A stretch of DNA of 64,000 bases. Source: Flavobacterium sp. KACC 22761 (GTDB lineage: Bacteria > Bacteroidota > Bacteroidia > Flavobacteriales > Flavobacteriaceae). Below the pieces are notes generated by a model. That model saw only the letters and a program-made list of their open reading frames with translations, was not told the DNA's origin and searched no databases. Of this stretch, positions 6,705 to 16,700 are shown in pieces. Position 1 is the first letter of the stretch, and each line of letters opens with the position of its first letter. Location of the stretch: positions 1,302,001-1,366,000 of the forward strand of contig NZ_CP139148.1 in the NCBI RefSeq assembly GCF_034058155.1, written 5' to 3'. The translations under genes and the position numbers were made by a program.

Positions 6705-9380
6705 TTAGTTCACAATTATCTTTTTGACTGTTCTTCGGTTTCCGTCAATAACGGTTACCAAATAAAGTCCGGCTGAAGTAGTACTTGGAAGCTGAATGTT
6801 TTGATTAAAATTTGATGTCAAATCAAAAGTTTTTGAATAAACAGTTTTGCCTAAAACATCATGTACAAATACTTTAACTCCTGTTTCAGCTTGGCTTTCA
6901 AACTGAATTGTAAAGTTTCCTTTATTTGGATTCGGATAAAGAGCAAAATCAATATTCTCAAAATCTGGAGTTGCTAAAGTATAAGTTTGACCACAAATAT
7001 TTATAGAAGCCGAATTGATTGTTCCAAAATTCCCCACAACTGCATCTCTAACTCTCAAAGTCCATGTTCCCTGAGCATTCTGACCATTAAAAGCACTCAA
7101 CATATCAACAGGCAAAACAATTTGTTGAGTAGTTGTATTACAATCTAATGCAGTGCCTGAATCATTAAACTGCATGGCTAAAGTAGATTTTGTTGATCCA
7201 CAATTTTTATTAAAAAGACGAACTATAGTTCCGGCCGGGCTCATGATTTGAAGTTCTACATCAGAAAATTTATCGTGTGTAATATTCACAGAAACATCAA
7301 CATCTGTAACTGTTGCTTCAGATGCAGGAACTGTAATCGTTCTTGTCACAAAAGTCGTTGTATTTGGAATTGCAAATGAGTTCCCAAAACTATAGGAATC
7401 ACAACTTGCGACCGAAGTATAACCGACTGCAAACGCCTTGCTGTTTATGGCATAAAAAATATTTCCTGTTGGTTCAATCAAAATTCTGCAATTTTTTGAC
7501 GACGGAACACTTGTTGGCAATACGATAGTTTCGCTACCATCGTTTGCTGTATTTGACACCAATGTTATCGGAAATGTCAATCCTCCGTCAGTAGATAATT
7601 TAATATTTACTGTTGATGAACCAGGAAGTAAATTGGTGTTTTTTACATCCCAAGTTACAGTTTCCGGCAATCCTTGCCACCAACTTACATTGTCATTTGT
7701 ATGCGAAGTCACTACAAATGGACCAGCAGTTGAAACCACATTCACAACCATATCGTCAGTAAAAGTTTGTGCCGAACCTTGAGCCGCATTGTCACGTCCT
7801 GTCAAAGTAAAATGCAACGTCCTTGCAATTGACGAAACAGATTCCCATGTGGTGGTAAGTCTATTTTGAAGAACATAGTCAAGTTTTGGCATATAACGAA
7901 CTGTACCGTTTGCAGTTGGGACCACTGAACGAAACAATGGACCATCCGGCTTTGTTGGATAAGCAATACTCGTACTTCCAGAAGTTGTAGTCGCATTGTC
8001 ATTTTCTTCCCAAGTATAAGTAACCGAATCGCCTTCGGGATCTGAACCTGTTCCAGTCAAAATAAAAGCAGTACCAATTGGAATTGTATAATCACTTCCT
8101 GCATTAATTGCTGGCGGATTATTTGTTATCGCAGTATTTACGGGACAACTTTTTGAAGTCAATGTGTTTTGAATCTGCCTAATACTTACATAAGCAAAAT
8201 AATCATCAGAAACATCTTGAATGTCATAATCGCCAGTAACTCCCGCATAGGCCATAATAGTCGAACCACTTCCCGGTTCAACATTTACGCTTGTTCTTTC
8301 TTCTGAATCATACGAAAAAGTATGATTTGCACCCAATTGATGCCCGAATTCATGTGCCACAAAATCAATATCAAAAGTATCGCCCTGTGGTTTTGCATCT
8401 GAAGGCGATGTGTAAGCACTTCCTTTTCCTAAAGGCACATTTGTTGTTGGATTTGTACATACGCAGCCAATACAACCTGCATTTCCACCACCACCCGAAG
8501 CGCCAAATAAATGCCCAATATCATAATTCGCATTGCCAATTACGTTTGTCAAAGTAGTTTGAACTTCTTGATTCCAAGCGCCATCAGCACCTGTTGATGC
8601 ATTTGAATATGGATCTGTAGTTGCATCCGTGTAAATTACAGCATCATTATTATCAATCAAAATTAATTTTACTGCTAAATCTCTATTGAAAACACCATTT
8701 ACACGAGTCAATGTAGCATTCATTCCTGCAAGTGCGCCAGCTTTTGTACCACCAAAAAACGTCGTGTATTCGCCCGTACAAGACAAAGCCAAACGAATTG
8801 TTTTGAAAATCTTCGCGCTAGATGCTTCTTTTGCCGTTTTCCCAGCATTGCTATTGCTTAAAAGCACATCATCGGTTTTACAGATTAGACTTTTTGAAGT
8901 CGAAGACTTTTTTGAGAACAAGACATATTCTGTTTTATCATTTGGATTTGCTTCTATAAACTCGGTTGATTTGTCTGAACGAAAGACCATCGTTTGAAAT
9001 CCCAAAGGCGAAACAGTAAAATGAATTTTTGCCGATTTATCATCTAAACCGCTTCCTTCATACGATCTGATTTCTGGATATTTGGCTTGAAGTCCTGGCT
9101 CAAAATTTGAAGATTCCCAAACTGTGAAACGCTCTAAAATGCCAGAAGAATTTGGAACTGTGATTTCGGCAGTATTGTTTTTTGATCCTTTTCCTGTCGC
9201 GGATGCCAATTTTATCTGAAGAAGTTCTGAATTCAATTTATAGTATTTATCAGAATCTGAAGCGTTTATTCTTTTGCTCAACGCAGAATTTGTGCTTATT
9301 TTTTGCCACAAATCATTATTTTGGGCAGTTAAAAAAGCGCAGTTAAAAATAAAAAATAAATAGAGTAATTGTTTTTTCAT
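6705..9380 (-). CDS. Secreted reprolysin-like zinc metalloprotease with P domain and T9SS type A signal
   Basis: 891 aa. Signal peptide MKKQLLYLFFIFNCAFLTAQ, then a propeptide-like region (~20-190). The metzincin zinc site is VAHEFGHQLGANH with H343, H347 and H353, and downstream GSTIMAYAG carries the Met-turn methionine typical of M12B/reprolysin-like enzymes. Residues ~660-800 form a proprotein-convertase P domain (ITHDKFSDVELQIMSPAGT, GQNAQGTWTLRVRDAVVGNFGTI). The C-terminus (~815-891) is a type A T9SS sorting domain (FALYPNPNKGNFTIQF, VHDVLGKTVYSK, SAGLYLVTVI, RTVKKIIVN). I infer an exported, surface-released or surface-bound endopeptidase. It is a single gene with a terminator downstream. 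The start is fixed by the signal peptide. Confidence 0.93.
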   Translation of the reverse strand: MKKQLLYLFFIFNCAFLTAQNNDLWQKISTNSALSKRINASDSDKYYKLNSELLQIKLASATGKGSKNNTAEITVPNSSGILERFTVWESSNFEPGLQAKYPEIRSYEGSGLDDKSAKIHFTVSPLGFQTMVFRSDKSTEFIEANPNDKTEYVLFSKKSSTSKSLICKTDDVLLSNSNAGKTAKEASSAKIFKTIRLALSCTGEYTTFFGGTKAGALAGMNATLTRVNGVFNRDLAVKLILIDNNDAVIYTDATTDPYSNASTGADGAWNQEVQTTLTNVIGNANYDIGHLFGASGGGGNAGCIGCVCTNPTTNVPLGKGSAYTSPSDAKPQGDTFDIDFVAHEFGHQLGANHTFSYDSEERTSVNVEPGSGSTIMAYAGVTGDYDIQDVSDDYFAYVSIRQIQNTLTSKSCPVNTAITNNPPAINAGSDYTIPIGTAFILTGTGSDPEGDSVTYTWEENDNATTTSGSTSIAYPTKPDGPLFRSVVPTANGTVRYMPKLDYVLQNRLTTTWESVSSIARTLHFTLTGRDNAAQGSAQTFTDDMVVNVVSTAGPFVVTSHTNDNVSWWQGLPETVTWDVKNTNLLPGSSTVNIKLSTDGGLTFPITLVSNTANDGSETIVLPTSVPSSKNCRILIEPTGNIFYAINSKAFAVGYTSVASCDSYSFGNSFAIPNTTTFVTRTITVPASEATVTDVDVSVNITHDKFSDVELQIMSPAGTIVRLFNKNCGSTKSTLAMQFNDSGTALDCNTTTQQIVLPVDMLSAFNGQNAQGTWTLRVRDAVVGNFGTINSASINICGQTYTLATPDFENIDFALYPNPNKGNFTIQFESQAETGVKVFVHDVLGKTVYSKTFDLTSNFNQNIQLPSTTSAGLYLVTVIDGNRRTVKKIIVN

Positions 9381-9546
9381 ATTTGTGGGCGTTGATCATT
9401 CAAAATTAAGTCAATTAAATCAAATTCTTACATATAAACGACATTTAACGTTTTTTAGTCGACGAGTTGGCCTATTTTCACAAAAAGAAACCGAGACAAA
9501 TCAAAAAAATCAATTGGCCTTGGTATCAAATTCAAAATAGATAGTA

Positions 9547-9554
9547 TAAATTTG
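9547..9554 (+). promoter_or_regulatory. Candidate -7 box (TAnnTTTG) for ribF
   Basis: TAAATTTG, 21 nt before the TTG start of ribF. A TTG at 9520-9522 is 24 nt upstream, slightly longer than the usual spacer. Confidence 0.35.
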
Positions 9555-9575
9555 CAGCATCTTAAATAATTTGTT

Positions 9576-10514
9576 TTGAAGCTCTTTCATTCTATAAACG
9601 ATTTCCATTCGACCAAGAAAACAATTTTAACACTTGGTACCTTTGATGGCGTGCATATTGGTCATAAAAAAATTCTTGAAAGAATTACGCAAAATACCGA
9701 AAATGGCAAATATGAAAGTTTAGTACTTACATTTTTTCCGCATCCAAGAATGGTTTTGCAAGAGAAATCAGAAATAAAGCTTTTAAATACAATTGACGAA
9801 AAAACAAAACTTCTAGAAGCAACCGGAATTGAAAATCTGGTCATTCATCCTTTTAATGAAAGCTTTTCAAGATTAACTGCCGAGGAGTTTGTCAAATCAA
9901 TTTTGGTAGATCAATTTCAGATTCAAAAAATAATTATTGGGCACGATCATCGTTTTGGAAGAAACAGAACTGCAAATATTGACAATTTAATTGCCTTTGG
10001 TTTGGAATATGGTTTTGAAGTTGAGCAAATTTCGGCTCAAGAAATTCAAGATGTTTCTGTAAGTTCAACAAAAATCAGAAAAGCGCTAGATGAAGGAAAT
10101 ATGGCTTTGGCCAATGATTACCTTGGTTATGACTATTTTTTAACGGGAGAAGTTGTCAAAGGAAAACAATTAGGAAGAACGATTGGTTTTCCGACTGCAA
10201 ATATTCATATTGAAGAAGATTATAAATTAATTCCGAAAATTGGGGTTTACGCTGTAAAAGCAATTGTGAACGAAAACGAAGTTTTTGGAATGATGAATAT
10301 TGGATTCAATCCAACGGTAAATGGACAAAAACAAACCATTGAAGTAAATCTTTTTGATTTTGACGAAGACATTTATGGGCAAAAAATTGAGGTTTCTTTA
10401 CTTCATTATCTTCGTGAAGAACAAAAATTTGGATCAGTCGATTTATTGAAAGAACAATTAAATCAAGACAAATTAAATGCTTTAGATTTTGTAAGCAAAC
10501 TTAAACTCAGCTGA
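9576..10514 (+). CDS. ribF: Bifunctional riboflavin kinase / FAD synthetase
   Basis: 312 aa, normal for RibF. It phosphorylates riboflavin to FMN and adenylylates FMN to FAD. The N-terminal nucleotidyltransferase half has the HIGH-like TLGTFDGVHIGHKKIL (~17-32), FFPHPR and IIIGHDHRFGRNR. The C-terminal flavokinase half has GEVVKGKQLGRTIGFPTANI (~190-209), GVYAV and MNIGFNPTV. The start is a TTG at 9576. No in-frame ATG occurs before the essential GTFDG motif, and the resulting MKLFHSINDFHSTKKTILTLG aligns with family N-termini. It follows the divergent metalloprotease gene. No FMN riboswitch-like structure is evident in the very short leader. Confidence 0.95.
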   Translation: MKLFHSINDFHSTKKTILTLGTFDGVHIGHKKILERITQNTENGKYESLVLTFFPHPRMVLQEKSEIKLLNTIDEKTKLLEATGIENLVIHPFNESFSRLTAEEFVKSILVDQFQIQKIIIGHDHRFGRNRTANIDNLIAFGLEYGFEVEQISAQEIQDVSVSSTKIRKALDEGNMALANDYLGYDYFLTGEVVKGKQLGRTIGFPTANIHIEEDYKLIPKIGVYAVKAIVNENEVFGMMNIGFNPTVNGQKQTIEVNLFDFDEDIYGQKIEVSLLHYLREEQKFGSVDLLKEQLNQDKLNALDFVSKLKLS

Positions 10515-11014
10515 AATATATAGTCCCCTACGGGACAAAATAGAATACCTTGAAATAATATGCTACCGATATAAAATCTCTACGAGATATTTCCAAACAA
10601 TCGCAAACATACTATATTTTGATTTTACCGACACAAGTCTCTCAAATTTTACTCCGTTAGGATTTAAATAATGGTATAAAAAATAAGGCTTAATTCTACC
10701 ACAAATTGCACAAATTTTCACAAATTAATTTGCCTGAATTTGTGCAATTTGCGGTTAAAACCTTACCGAATACATGTTCTATCAATTTAAACCTCTGCAA
10801 TCAACTATACTCCGCTAGGAGTTAAATGTTGGTAGAAAGTATTGGTAGAAAAAATAGAGCGCCTGCCTAGATGTCCTGTCAAGGACTTCATATCATTCTT
10901 CGCCATACACAACATTTTGCCAATTTTAAATCATCGTAGTTATTTTTTTAGTAAATTTGACATAGAACTCTGTTTTCCAAATATTTACTATTAACTTCTT
11001 TAAAAATAACCACT
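10515..11014. repeat. 500-bp spacer with dispersed mini-hairpins and an imperfect palindrome
   Basis: No gene found. Four short palindromes have a 5-bp stem around a 3-4 nt loop: 10523-10536 (GTCCC/GGGAC), 10576-10588 (ATCTC/GAGAT), 10809-10822 (ACTCC/GGAGT) and 10873-10886 (GTCCT/AGGAC). A fifth, degenerate copy is near 10651-10665. The stems differ but have the same architecture, and flanking words recur (GGTAGAAA, TTAAAT). A larger inverted repeat has arms 10699-10716 and 10737-10754 (one mismatch in 18). A TAAATTTG at 10952-10959 could be the -7 box of the next gene. Confidence 0.6.
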
Positions 11015-11452
11015 ATGAAATTACCTAAAGAAATTACCAACGGGTTTTTGATTTTCATCGGAATAGGCATTTATTTTTTATTGATGAATCTATTGGGTCT
11101 AGCAGATTTGTTTTATTTACGTACCCTAAATGTCTTTTTTATCTTTTATGGCGTAAACAGAACAATGCAAATGAACCTGCATGAAGGAGAAACCAATTTT
11201 GTGTCGAATGCCGTTTCTGCCATGGCAACTTCAGTAGTTGGCGTGTCAATGAGCGTTTTCGGATTACTTGTTTATAGCTATGCACGAGGCGGAGATGCTT
11301 ATGTAAGAACCTTATCTGAGACTTTTATGTTTGGCGGAAATCCTTCTGTTCCAACTTATTGCATTTGTTTGCTTTTTGAAGGAATTGCCTCTTCGGTCAT
11401 TGTCACTTTAATGATGATGCTCTATTGGAACAATAAATATGCTGCCGATTAA
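11015..11452 (+). CDS. Small integral membrane protein, function unknown (145 aa)
   Basis: There are four probable transmembrane segments: residues ~10-29 (FLIFIGIGIYFLLMNLLGL), ~33-48, ~66-91 (SAMATSVVGVSMSVFGLLVYSYA) and ~115-138 (YCICLLFEGIASSVIVTLMMMLYW). Loops are short, with the conserved-looking NRTMQMNLHEGETNFVSNA between helices 2 and 3. I do not recognise a named family. It is monocistronic with a strong terminator directly after it, and the preceding spacer is repeat-rich. Related small membrane proteins occur widely in Flavobacterium as hypothetical proteins (inference from general appearance). Confidence 0.75.
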   Translation: MKLPKEITNGFLIFIGIGIYFLLMNLLGLADLFYLRTLNVFFIFYGVNRTMQMNLHEGETNFVSNAVSAMATSVVGVSMSVFGLLVYSYARGGDAYVRTLSETFMFGGNPSVPTYCICLLFEGIASSVIVTLMMMLYWNNKYAAD

Positions 11453-11481
11453 CATTTTTCAAAATAAATCTTAACATTTAG

Positions 11482-11536
11482 CACTCTAAAATCATAGAAT
11501 GATTCATTTTTATGATTTTAGAGTGTTTCTTTTTTG
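11482..11536 (+). terminator. Terminator of the 145-aa membrane protein gene
   Basis: Perfect 15-bp stem, arms 11482-11496 and 11511-11525, followed by a T-rich run. Confidence 0.85.
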
Positions 11537-11573
11537 AAAATAGCTGTCAAATATTCATTTACAATGCACTTCA

Positions 11574-11604
11574 TTGGTTGATTAGAACAATTTAACTACT
11601 TTTG
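11574..11604 (+). promoter_or_regulatory. bioB promoter, Bacteroidetes consensus
   Basis: TTG at 11574-11576, 20-nt spacer, TACTTTTG at 11597-11604, matching TTG-N(17-23)-TAnnTTTG. Transcription would start about 15 nt before the bioB ATG. I see no clear BirA-type operator. Confidence 0.65.
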
Positions 11605-11626
11605 AGACTTCAAAAACAATGTATCA

Positions 11627-12715
11627 ATGAGCATTACAAAACACAATTGGACTAAAGACGAAATAATCGCCATATATAATAAGCCCATAATGGATCTTCT
11701 GTACGAAGCGGCAACCATTCACAGGCAAAAACACGATCCGAACGTTGTTCAGGTATCTACATTATTATCAATCAAAACCGGAGGTTGTCCTGAAGACTGT
11801 GGTTACTGCCCGCAAGCAGCACGTTACAACACAGGAGTTGAAGGAAATGATTTAATGAGTGTTAGTCAGGTTAAAGCTCAGGCTTTGCGTGCAAAATCAA
11901 ATGGATCTTCTCGTGTTTGTATGGGAGCTGCCTGGAGAAACGTAAAAGACGGCGAAGAATTTGATCAGGTTTTAGAAATGGTGCGTACTATTAACAAACT
12001 TGATATGGAAGTTTGCTGTACACTTGGAATGATTACTGAAAACCAGGCACAACGTTTAGCAGAAGCTGGTTTATATGCTTACAATCATAATTTAGATACT
12101 TCTGAAGATTATTATAAAGATGTAATTTCGACACGTGCATTTGAAGATCGTTTAGAAACCATCGAAAATGTTCGTAAAACTAATGTAACGGTTTGCAGTG
12201 GAGGAATTATCGGAATGGGAGAAAGTATTGAAGACCGAGCAGGAATGCTTGTGGCGCTTTCTACTTTAAATCCACAACCAGAATCAGTGCCAATTAATGC
12301 TTTAGTAGCCGTTGAAGGAACGCCGATGGAAGACGAAAAACCGGTTGAAATCTGGGAAATGATTCGTATGGTTGCTACAACCAGAATCGTAATGCCAGAA
12401 ACTCAGGTTCGTTTATCTGCAGGAAGAACAAATATGAGTCGCGAAGGACAAGCAATGTGCTTTTTTGCTGGGGCAAATTCAATTTTTGCCGGAGACAAAT
12501 TGCTTACAACACCAAATCCTGATGTTCATGAAGACATGAAAATGTTTGAACTTTTAGGTTTGAATCCTCAAAAACCATTTACAAAAGTTTCGCAGCCAAA
12601 AACAGTTGAAGCAGAAGATTCTCAATTTGCTCCACTTGGAGAAAAACCAAAATGGTCTAGACCAGGACACACAATTGAAAGAAACGTTGAACATTCGATT
12701 AAATCAAAAATTTAA
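11627..12715 (+). CDS. bioB: Biotin synthase (radical SAM)
   Basis: 362 aa. It inserts sulfur into dethiobiotin as the last step of biotin synthesis, using S-adenosylmethionine and iron-sulfur clusters. The radical-SAM cluster is C54-x3-C58-x2-C61 in GGCPEDCGYCPQ, followed by ASN/YNT-type family motifs: SSRVCMGAAWR, EVCCTLGMI, YNHNLDTSEDYY, CSGGIIGMGE and RLSAGRTNMSREGQAMCFFAGANSIF. This matches BioB throughout. It stands alone with its own promoter and terminator. The other biotin genes are 22-30 kb downstream in this window (bioA, bioD, bioF), so the pathway is split into at least three transcription units here. Confidence 0.97.
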   Translation: MSITKHNWTKDEIIAIYNKPIMDLLYEAATIHRQKHDPNVVQVSTLLSIKTGGCPEDCGYCPQAARYNTGVEGNDLMSVSQVKAQALRAKSNGSSRVCMGAAWRNVKDGEEFDQVLEMVRTINKLDMEVCCTLGMITENQAQRLAEAGLYAYNHNLDTSEDYYKDVISTRAFEDRLETIENVRKTNVTVCSGGIIGMGESIEDRAGMLVALSTLNPQPESVPINALVAVEGTPMEDEKPVEIWEMIRMVATTRIVMPETQVRLSAGRTNMSREGQAMCFFAGANSIFAGDKLLTTPNPDVHEDMKMFELLGLNPQKPFTKVSQPKTVEAEDSQFAPLGEKPKWSRPGHTIERNVEHSIKSKI

Positions 12716-12749
12716 TTTTTAGAGTTCAATTATCTGAATAAATATTTTT

Positions 12750-12787
12750 AAATTGCTTATGACTCTGAGTTATAAGCAATTTTTTTA
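12750..12787 (+). terminator. bioB terminator
   Basis: Near-perfect stem AATTGCTTAT...ATAAGCAATT, arms 12751-12765 and 12767-12781 with one G-U pair (the inner pairs would open as a loop), followed by a T-run. It separates bioB from the cupin-like gene. Confidence 0.75.
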
Positions 12788-12796
12788 TTTAGAAAG

Positions 12797-13663
12797 ATGA
12801 AGTTAAAACAAATTGAAAGGGTTAAAAAAATCTCCAAAACTGATTTTGTTTCCCATTATGTTAAAAAACAGATCCCTGTTGTTGTTGAGCAACTCACCGA
12901 AGATTGGCCTGCTTATGAAAAATGGAAATTATCCTATATTAATGAAATTGCAGGGAACATTACAGTACCATTGTATGATAACAGACCAGTCAATCATGAA
13001 GATGGTTTTAATGAAGCGCACACCAAAATGAAAATGAGTGATTATATCGCTCTTTTAGAATCAAAACCGACCAATTACCGAATCTTCCTTTATAATTTCA
13101 TGAAAGAAGTTCCTGCGTTAAATAATGACTTTAAATGGCCTGAAATCGGCTTAAGATTAGTCAAGCAAATGCCAATGTTATTTTTTGGCGGAGAAAACTC
13201 GAAAGTCTTTATGCATTTTGATATTGATTATTCGAATATTTTGCATTTTCATTTTCACGGGGAAAAACAATGCATGATTTTTCCACCCAATCAATCAAAA
13301 TTCATGTATAAAGTTCCTCATGCCTTGATTTCTAGAGAAGACATCGATTTTGACAATCCCGATTATGAAAAATTTCCAGCTTTAAAGAATGTAGAAGGCT
13401 ACATCACCAATCTCAAACATGGTGAAATGCTTTATATGCCTGAAGGATATTGGCATTATATGAAATATCTCACTCCAGGATTTTCGATGAGTTTGCGTGC
13501 ATTTCCTCAAAACATTGCTAATTTGTCAAAAGCGGCATACAATGTTTTTATCATGCGCCATTTTGATATTTTGATGCGAAAATTAAAAGGCCAGAAATGG
13601 ATTGATTACAAGAATGAAAAAGCGCTCACCAATACAAATGAAAATCTTCGTAAGAGTGCCTAA
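12797..13663 (+). CDS. Cupin-like / JmjC-domain protein
   Basis: 288 aa. The fold resembles Fe(II)/2-oxoglutarate oxygenases of the JmjC/cupin_8 family. The metal triad is visible as H140-x-D142 in FMHFDIDYSN and H220 in EGYWHYMKYL. Also typical are KQCMIFPPNQ and LKHGEMLYMPEGYWH before the second histidine. Bacterial members include ribosomal-protein and tRNA hydroxylases, but the substrate here is unknown. The gene starts 10 nt after the bioB terminator, so it may receive read-through from bioB. It ends in a terminator shared with the convergent adhesin gene. Confidence 0.85.
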   Translation: MKLKQIERVKKISKTDFVSHYVKKQIPVVVEQLTEDWPAYEKWKLSYINEIAGNITVPLYDNRPVNHEDGFNEAHTKMKMSDYIALLESKPTNYRIFLYNFMKEVPALNNDFKWPEIGLRLVKQMPMLFFGGENSKVFMHFDIDYSNILHFHFHGEKQCMIFPPNQSKFMYKVPHALISREDIDFDNPDYEKFPALKNVEGYITNLKHGEMLYMPEGYWHYMKYLTPGFSMSLRAFPQNIANLSKAAYNVFIMRHFDILMRKLKGQKWIDYKNEKALTNTNENLRKSA

Positions 13664-13673
13664 ACGAGATTTA

Positions 13674-13724
13674 AAAATAAAAAAAGCAGTTAAAGAGAAA
13701 ATCCTTAACTGCTTTTTTTATTTT
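13674..13724. terminator. Bidirectional terminator between cupin-like gene and adhesin gene
   Basis: Perfect 20-bp stem, arms 13674-13693 and 13705-13724, with an A-run on the left arm and a T-run on the right. It serves the convergent genes on both sides. Confidence 0.88.
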
Positions 13725-13733
13725 CTAATGTTT

Positions 13734-16700
13734 TTAAAATGCTACCTTTTTAGTAGTAGTATTTCCATTTTCCAAAGTCACTTTTACCAGTAAAACCTGG
13801 TTCGCTGAACGGAAATTCAATATTTGCAATTCTGTTGCATTAATATTTTTCTTCTCAAAAAGGAGTCTTCCCGAAAGATCAAAAACAGCGACTTGACTTA
13901 TTGATTCTTTGGTGGATATTACTTTCATGTCATTTGATTTTATTATAACCTTTATGTTATTTTCATCACTGACCACTTCCTCAACACCTAAGGATTTATC
14001 AGTGTATCGAAGTACGAATCGATCTGAAAAAGTTCCGATTTCTGTACTAAAAGTATAATTGCCTTTGCGTAAATCATGAATTTTACCCATTTTTTTATCC
14101 TCTAAATAAATAGGCTGAACGGTTAATTTGCCATCAACCTGATATATCGAAATTGTAAAATCCCCTGCAAGTGTAGTTCGATATCCTAACGGAACCATAT
14201 CGCTACTTTTAAAAGGCAAAGCGCGTCCTTGGATCACCAATTTATGTTCTTCATTGATACTATAAAAATCCAAATATTTGTTTGCGTCAAAACTAGTTCC
14301 GTCATATTTTTTGTCATATTCATTTGTCGCTCCTTCGACATAACCAACCATTAATTGTTTAAAAGCACCCTCGGTATTGGTCATATTTAACCAAACTCTA
14401 TTTTTTTCGATTGTTTCTTTAGACTCCCCATCAATTTTAAAAAATTGAGAATTTTTATTACCGCCTCTTCGCATCGAATTATTAAAAACAATCGTTCCTG
14501 CTGCAATTGTTTCAGCAAAAAAAGACTGTCCAGCCGCAATATAGCCCAGTGGAGGATAGCCATTATTGCCCGGTTTAGTGCCAGAAGGAGCGGCACTTCC
14601 AGTTCCTACACCTCCTGTCAAATTATAAGTTGCATAATCATCGGTAGAATATTGATAAGCGCCTACTAAAACAACAGGTGTATTGTGTGTCCAGAAATAC
14701 AAAGTTCCATCAAGTAATGTTTTGTTTGCTTCTATAAAATCATCTGCATGAAGTGCCGAAGGATAAGGGTTTCCTATTAAATAAAATTTGTTTGCGGTCA
14801 CAGTCTCTCCCGCTATATCTCCATTATTTGGCGTTCCTTTGAAAACTGTCGGAAACAGATATCTCGCGGTATTCGAAAAAGTTTCTGGTCCCCGAATTAT
14901 ATATCCTTTTCCAACGGTCATTACGTTATTTCTTGATTCTCCAATCCATTTTGTACCATCATAACTGAAGTATTTATCAGGAGCTGTTTCAGACGAAACA
15001 TCTATCAATTTTTGATTTTTCACTGGCGAAGACCAATAAACATAATCAGCTTGTCGAATGGGCTGGCTATTTCGCTTATAATAAATAATACCTGTATTCA
15101 AATTAGTATCAGGATTTGACTGCAATATGCTTGCACCGTCAGCAAAAGTTAAGGTTCCATTAAGTACATGAATGCCATTGACAACATTCAAGGTTTTACC
15201 ATTCTGAATGGTTACAGCCGCTTCGTTGCTTATTGTACACGAACACGCATTAATATCGTTGCCAAGATTGTAGTCTTCTTGAAAATCTACGATATTATCT
15301 ACTGTTGGAGGAGTGCCATAAGACCAGGTTGTCCCATTCCAAGTATTAGCTTGTATTGTAATTTCTGTGGAATAAGTGATCAAGCAATTATTATCAACTG
15401 CAAATTTGTATTTTCCGGGAATTAAGCCTGAAATTGTTATTGAATTTCCCGAATAAGGACGATTGGTAATTACGGTACCATCAGATTGTAAAATATTTCC
15501 TGAACCAGATAATCCGTTTAAAACAATACTTCCAGTAGGCACATTACATGTTGGTTGTGTAAAACTTAATATATTTGGCGCCGCAGGAATAGGATCTACA
15601 TCAATTCTGGTTTCGATTGAAGCCTCTTCAGCACAAATTCCATTTTTCACAATAGCTCGATAACTCGTGCTTGTGGTCAAGATTCCCGGCTGATATGTGA
15701 TTCCTGTATGCGCAATAGGTTGCCAGACATACGGTATTGCTTCGGCATATTCCCATCTCACAATTGTTCCAACGTAACTGTTCAATGTCAATAACGGACT
15801 TGGGTTTCCTTGACAAACATGCAAACCTCCATTAACAACACCACGTTCGGTTTTTGTAGCAGTTGTTGTATTACTTGCACTTGTAACCGCAACACAGCCA
15901 TTCGATGAATATTTAACCGAAACCGTTTTATTTCCACTAGTCAGCCACTGCAGTGTCACTGTGCTATTGATGGATGAAATTCCACCCGAAATAATCGAAT
16001 AATCTGTTCCTGCAATTCCAGGAATTGTCCAAACATAATTTGTTTGCCCACCTTGTGTAGTATAAGTAACATCCGTATTAACACAAACCGAAGATGCCGG
16101 TTGAACAGAAAAAGTAGGCACTGGAATTGGATTCACTGTGACAGTTGTTGCTATCGAGTTTGCCGAAGCACAACCTCCATTTTGTACAACTGCTCTAAAT
16201 TGAGTTGTTTGAGTAAGTGGTCCCGAAGTATAAGTTGTTGCTGTATTTGTGATTGGTGTCCAAACAGAAAATGGACTAACTGAATATTCCCAATTTAAAA
16301 CAGCACCTGTATTTCCTGTCAAAGTTAAGACACCACTTGTTAATCCGCTACAGATTGTAGTTCCACCTCCAACAGTTCCGCCAACAGATGGTGAAGAAAT
16401 TACTATTGAAGCTGTGTTACCTACTGTTACATTTGAAAAACAATCACCAGATGTCAATTTAGTGATTGTAATATCTCTGGTGCTAGCAGTAGTAAAACCT
16501 GATAACAAAAAACTTCCTGAGCCAGCTGTTGTCACAGTCATCGAAACGGTCAACCCAGTGTTTGTCGGATTGCTAAGATTATAAGTTACAGTATAAGTTC
16601 CAACAGGCAATAAAGCAGATGTAGAAGTCAATAGTATAGTTGTATTTCCTGATGAAGAACATACGGGAGATGCTGACACTCCTGTGATATTATAAGTTGG

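Noticed and set aside
10515..11014. Possible riboswitch or small RNA in the spacer after ribF
   Set aside because: It lies 3' of ribF, not in a leader, and the conserved FMN-element helices are not recognisable; dispersed palindromes explain the structure.
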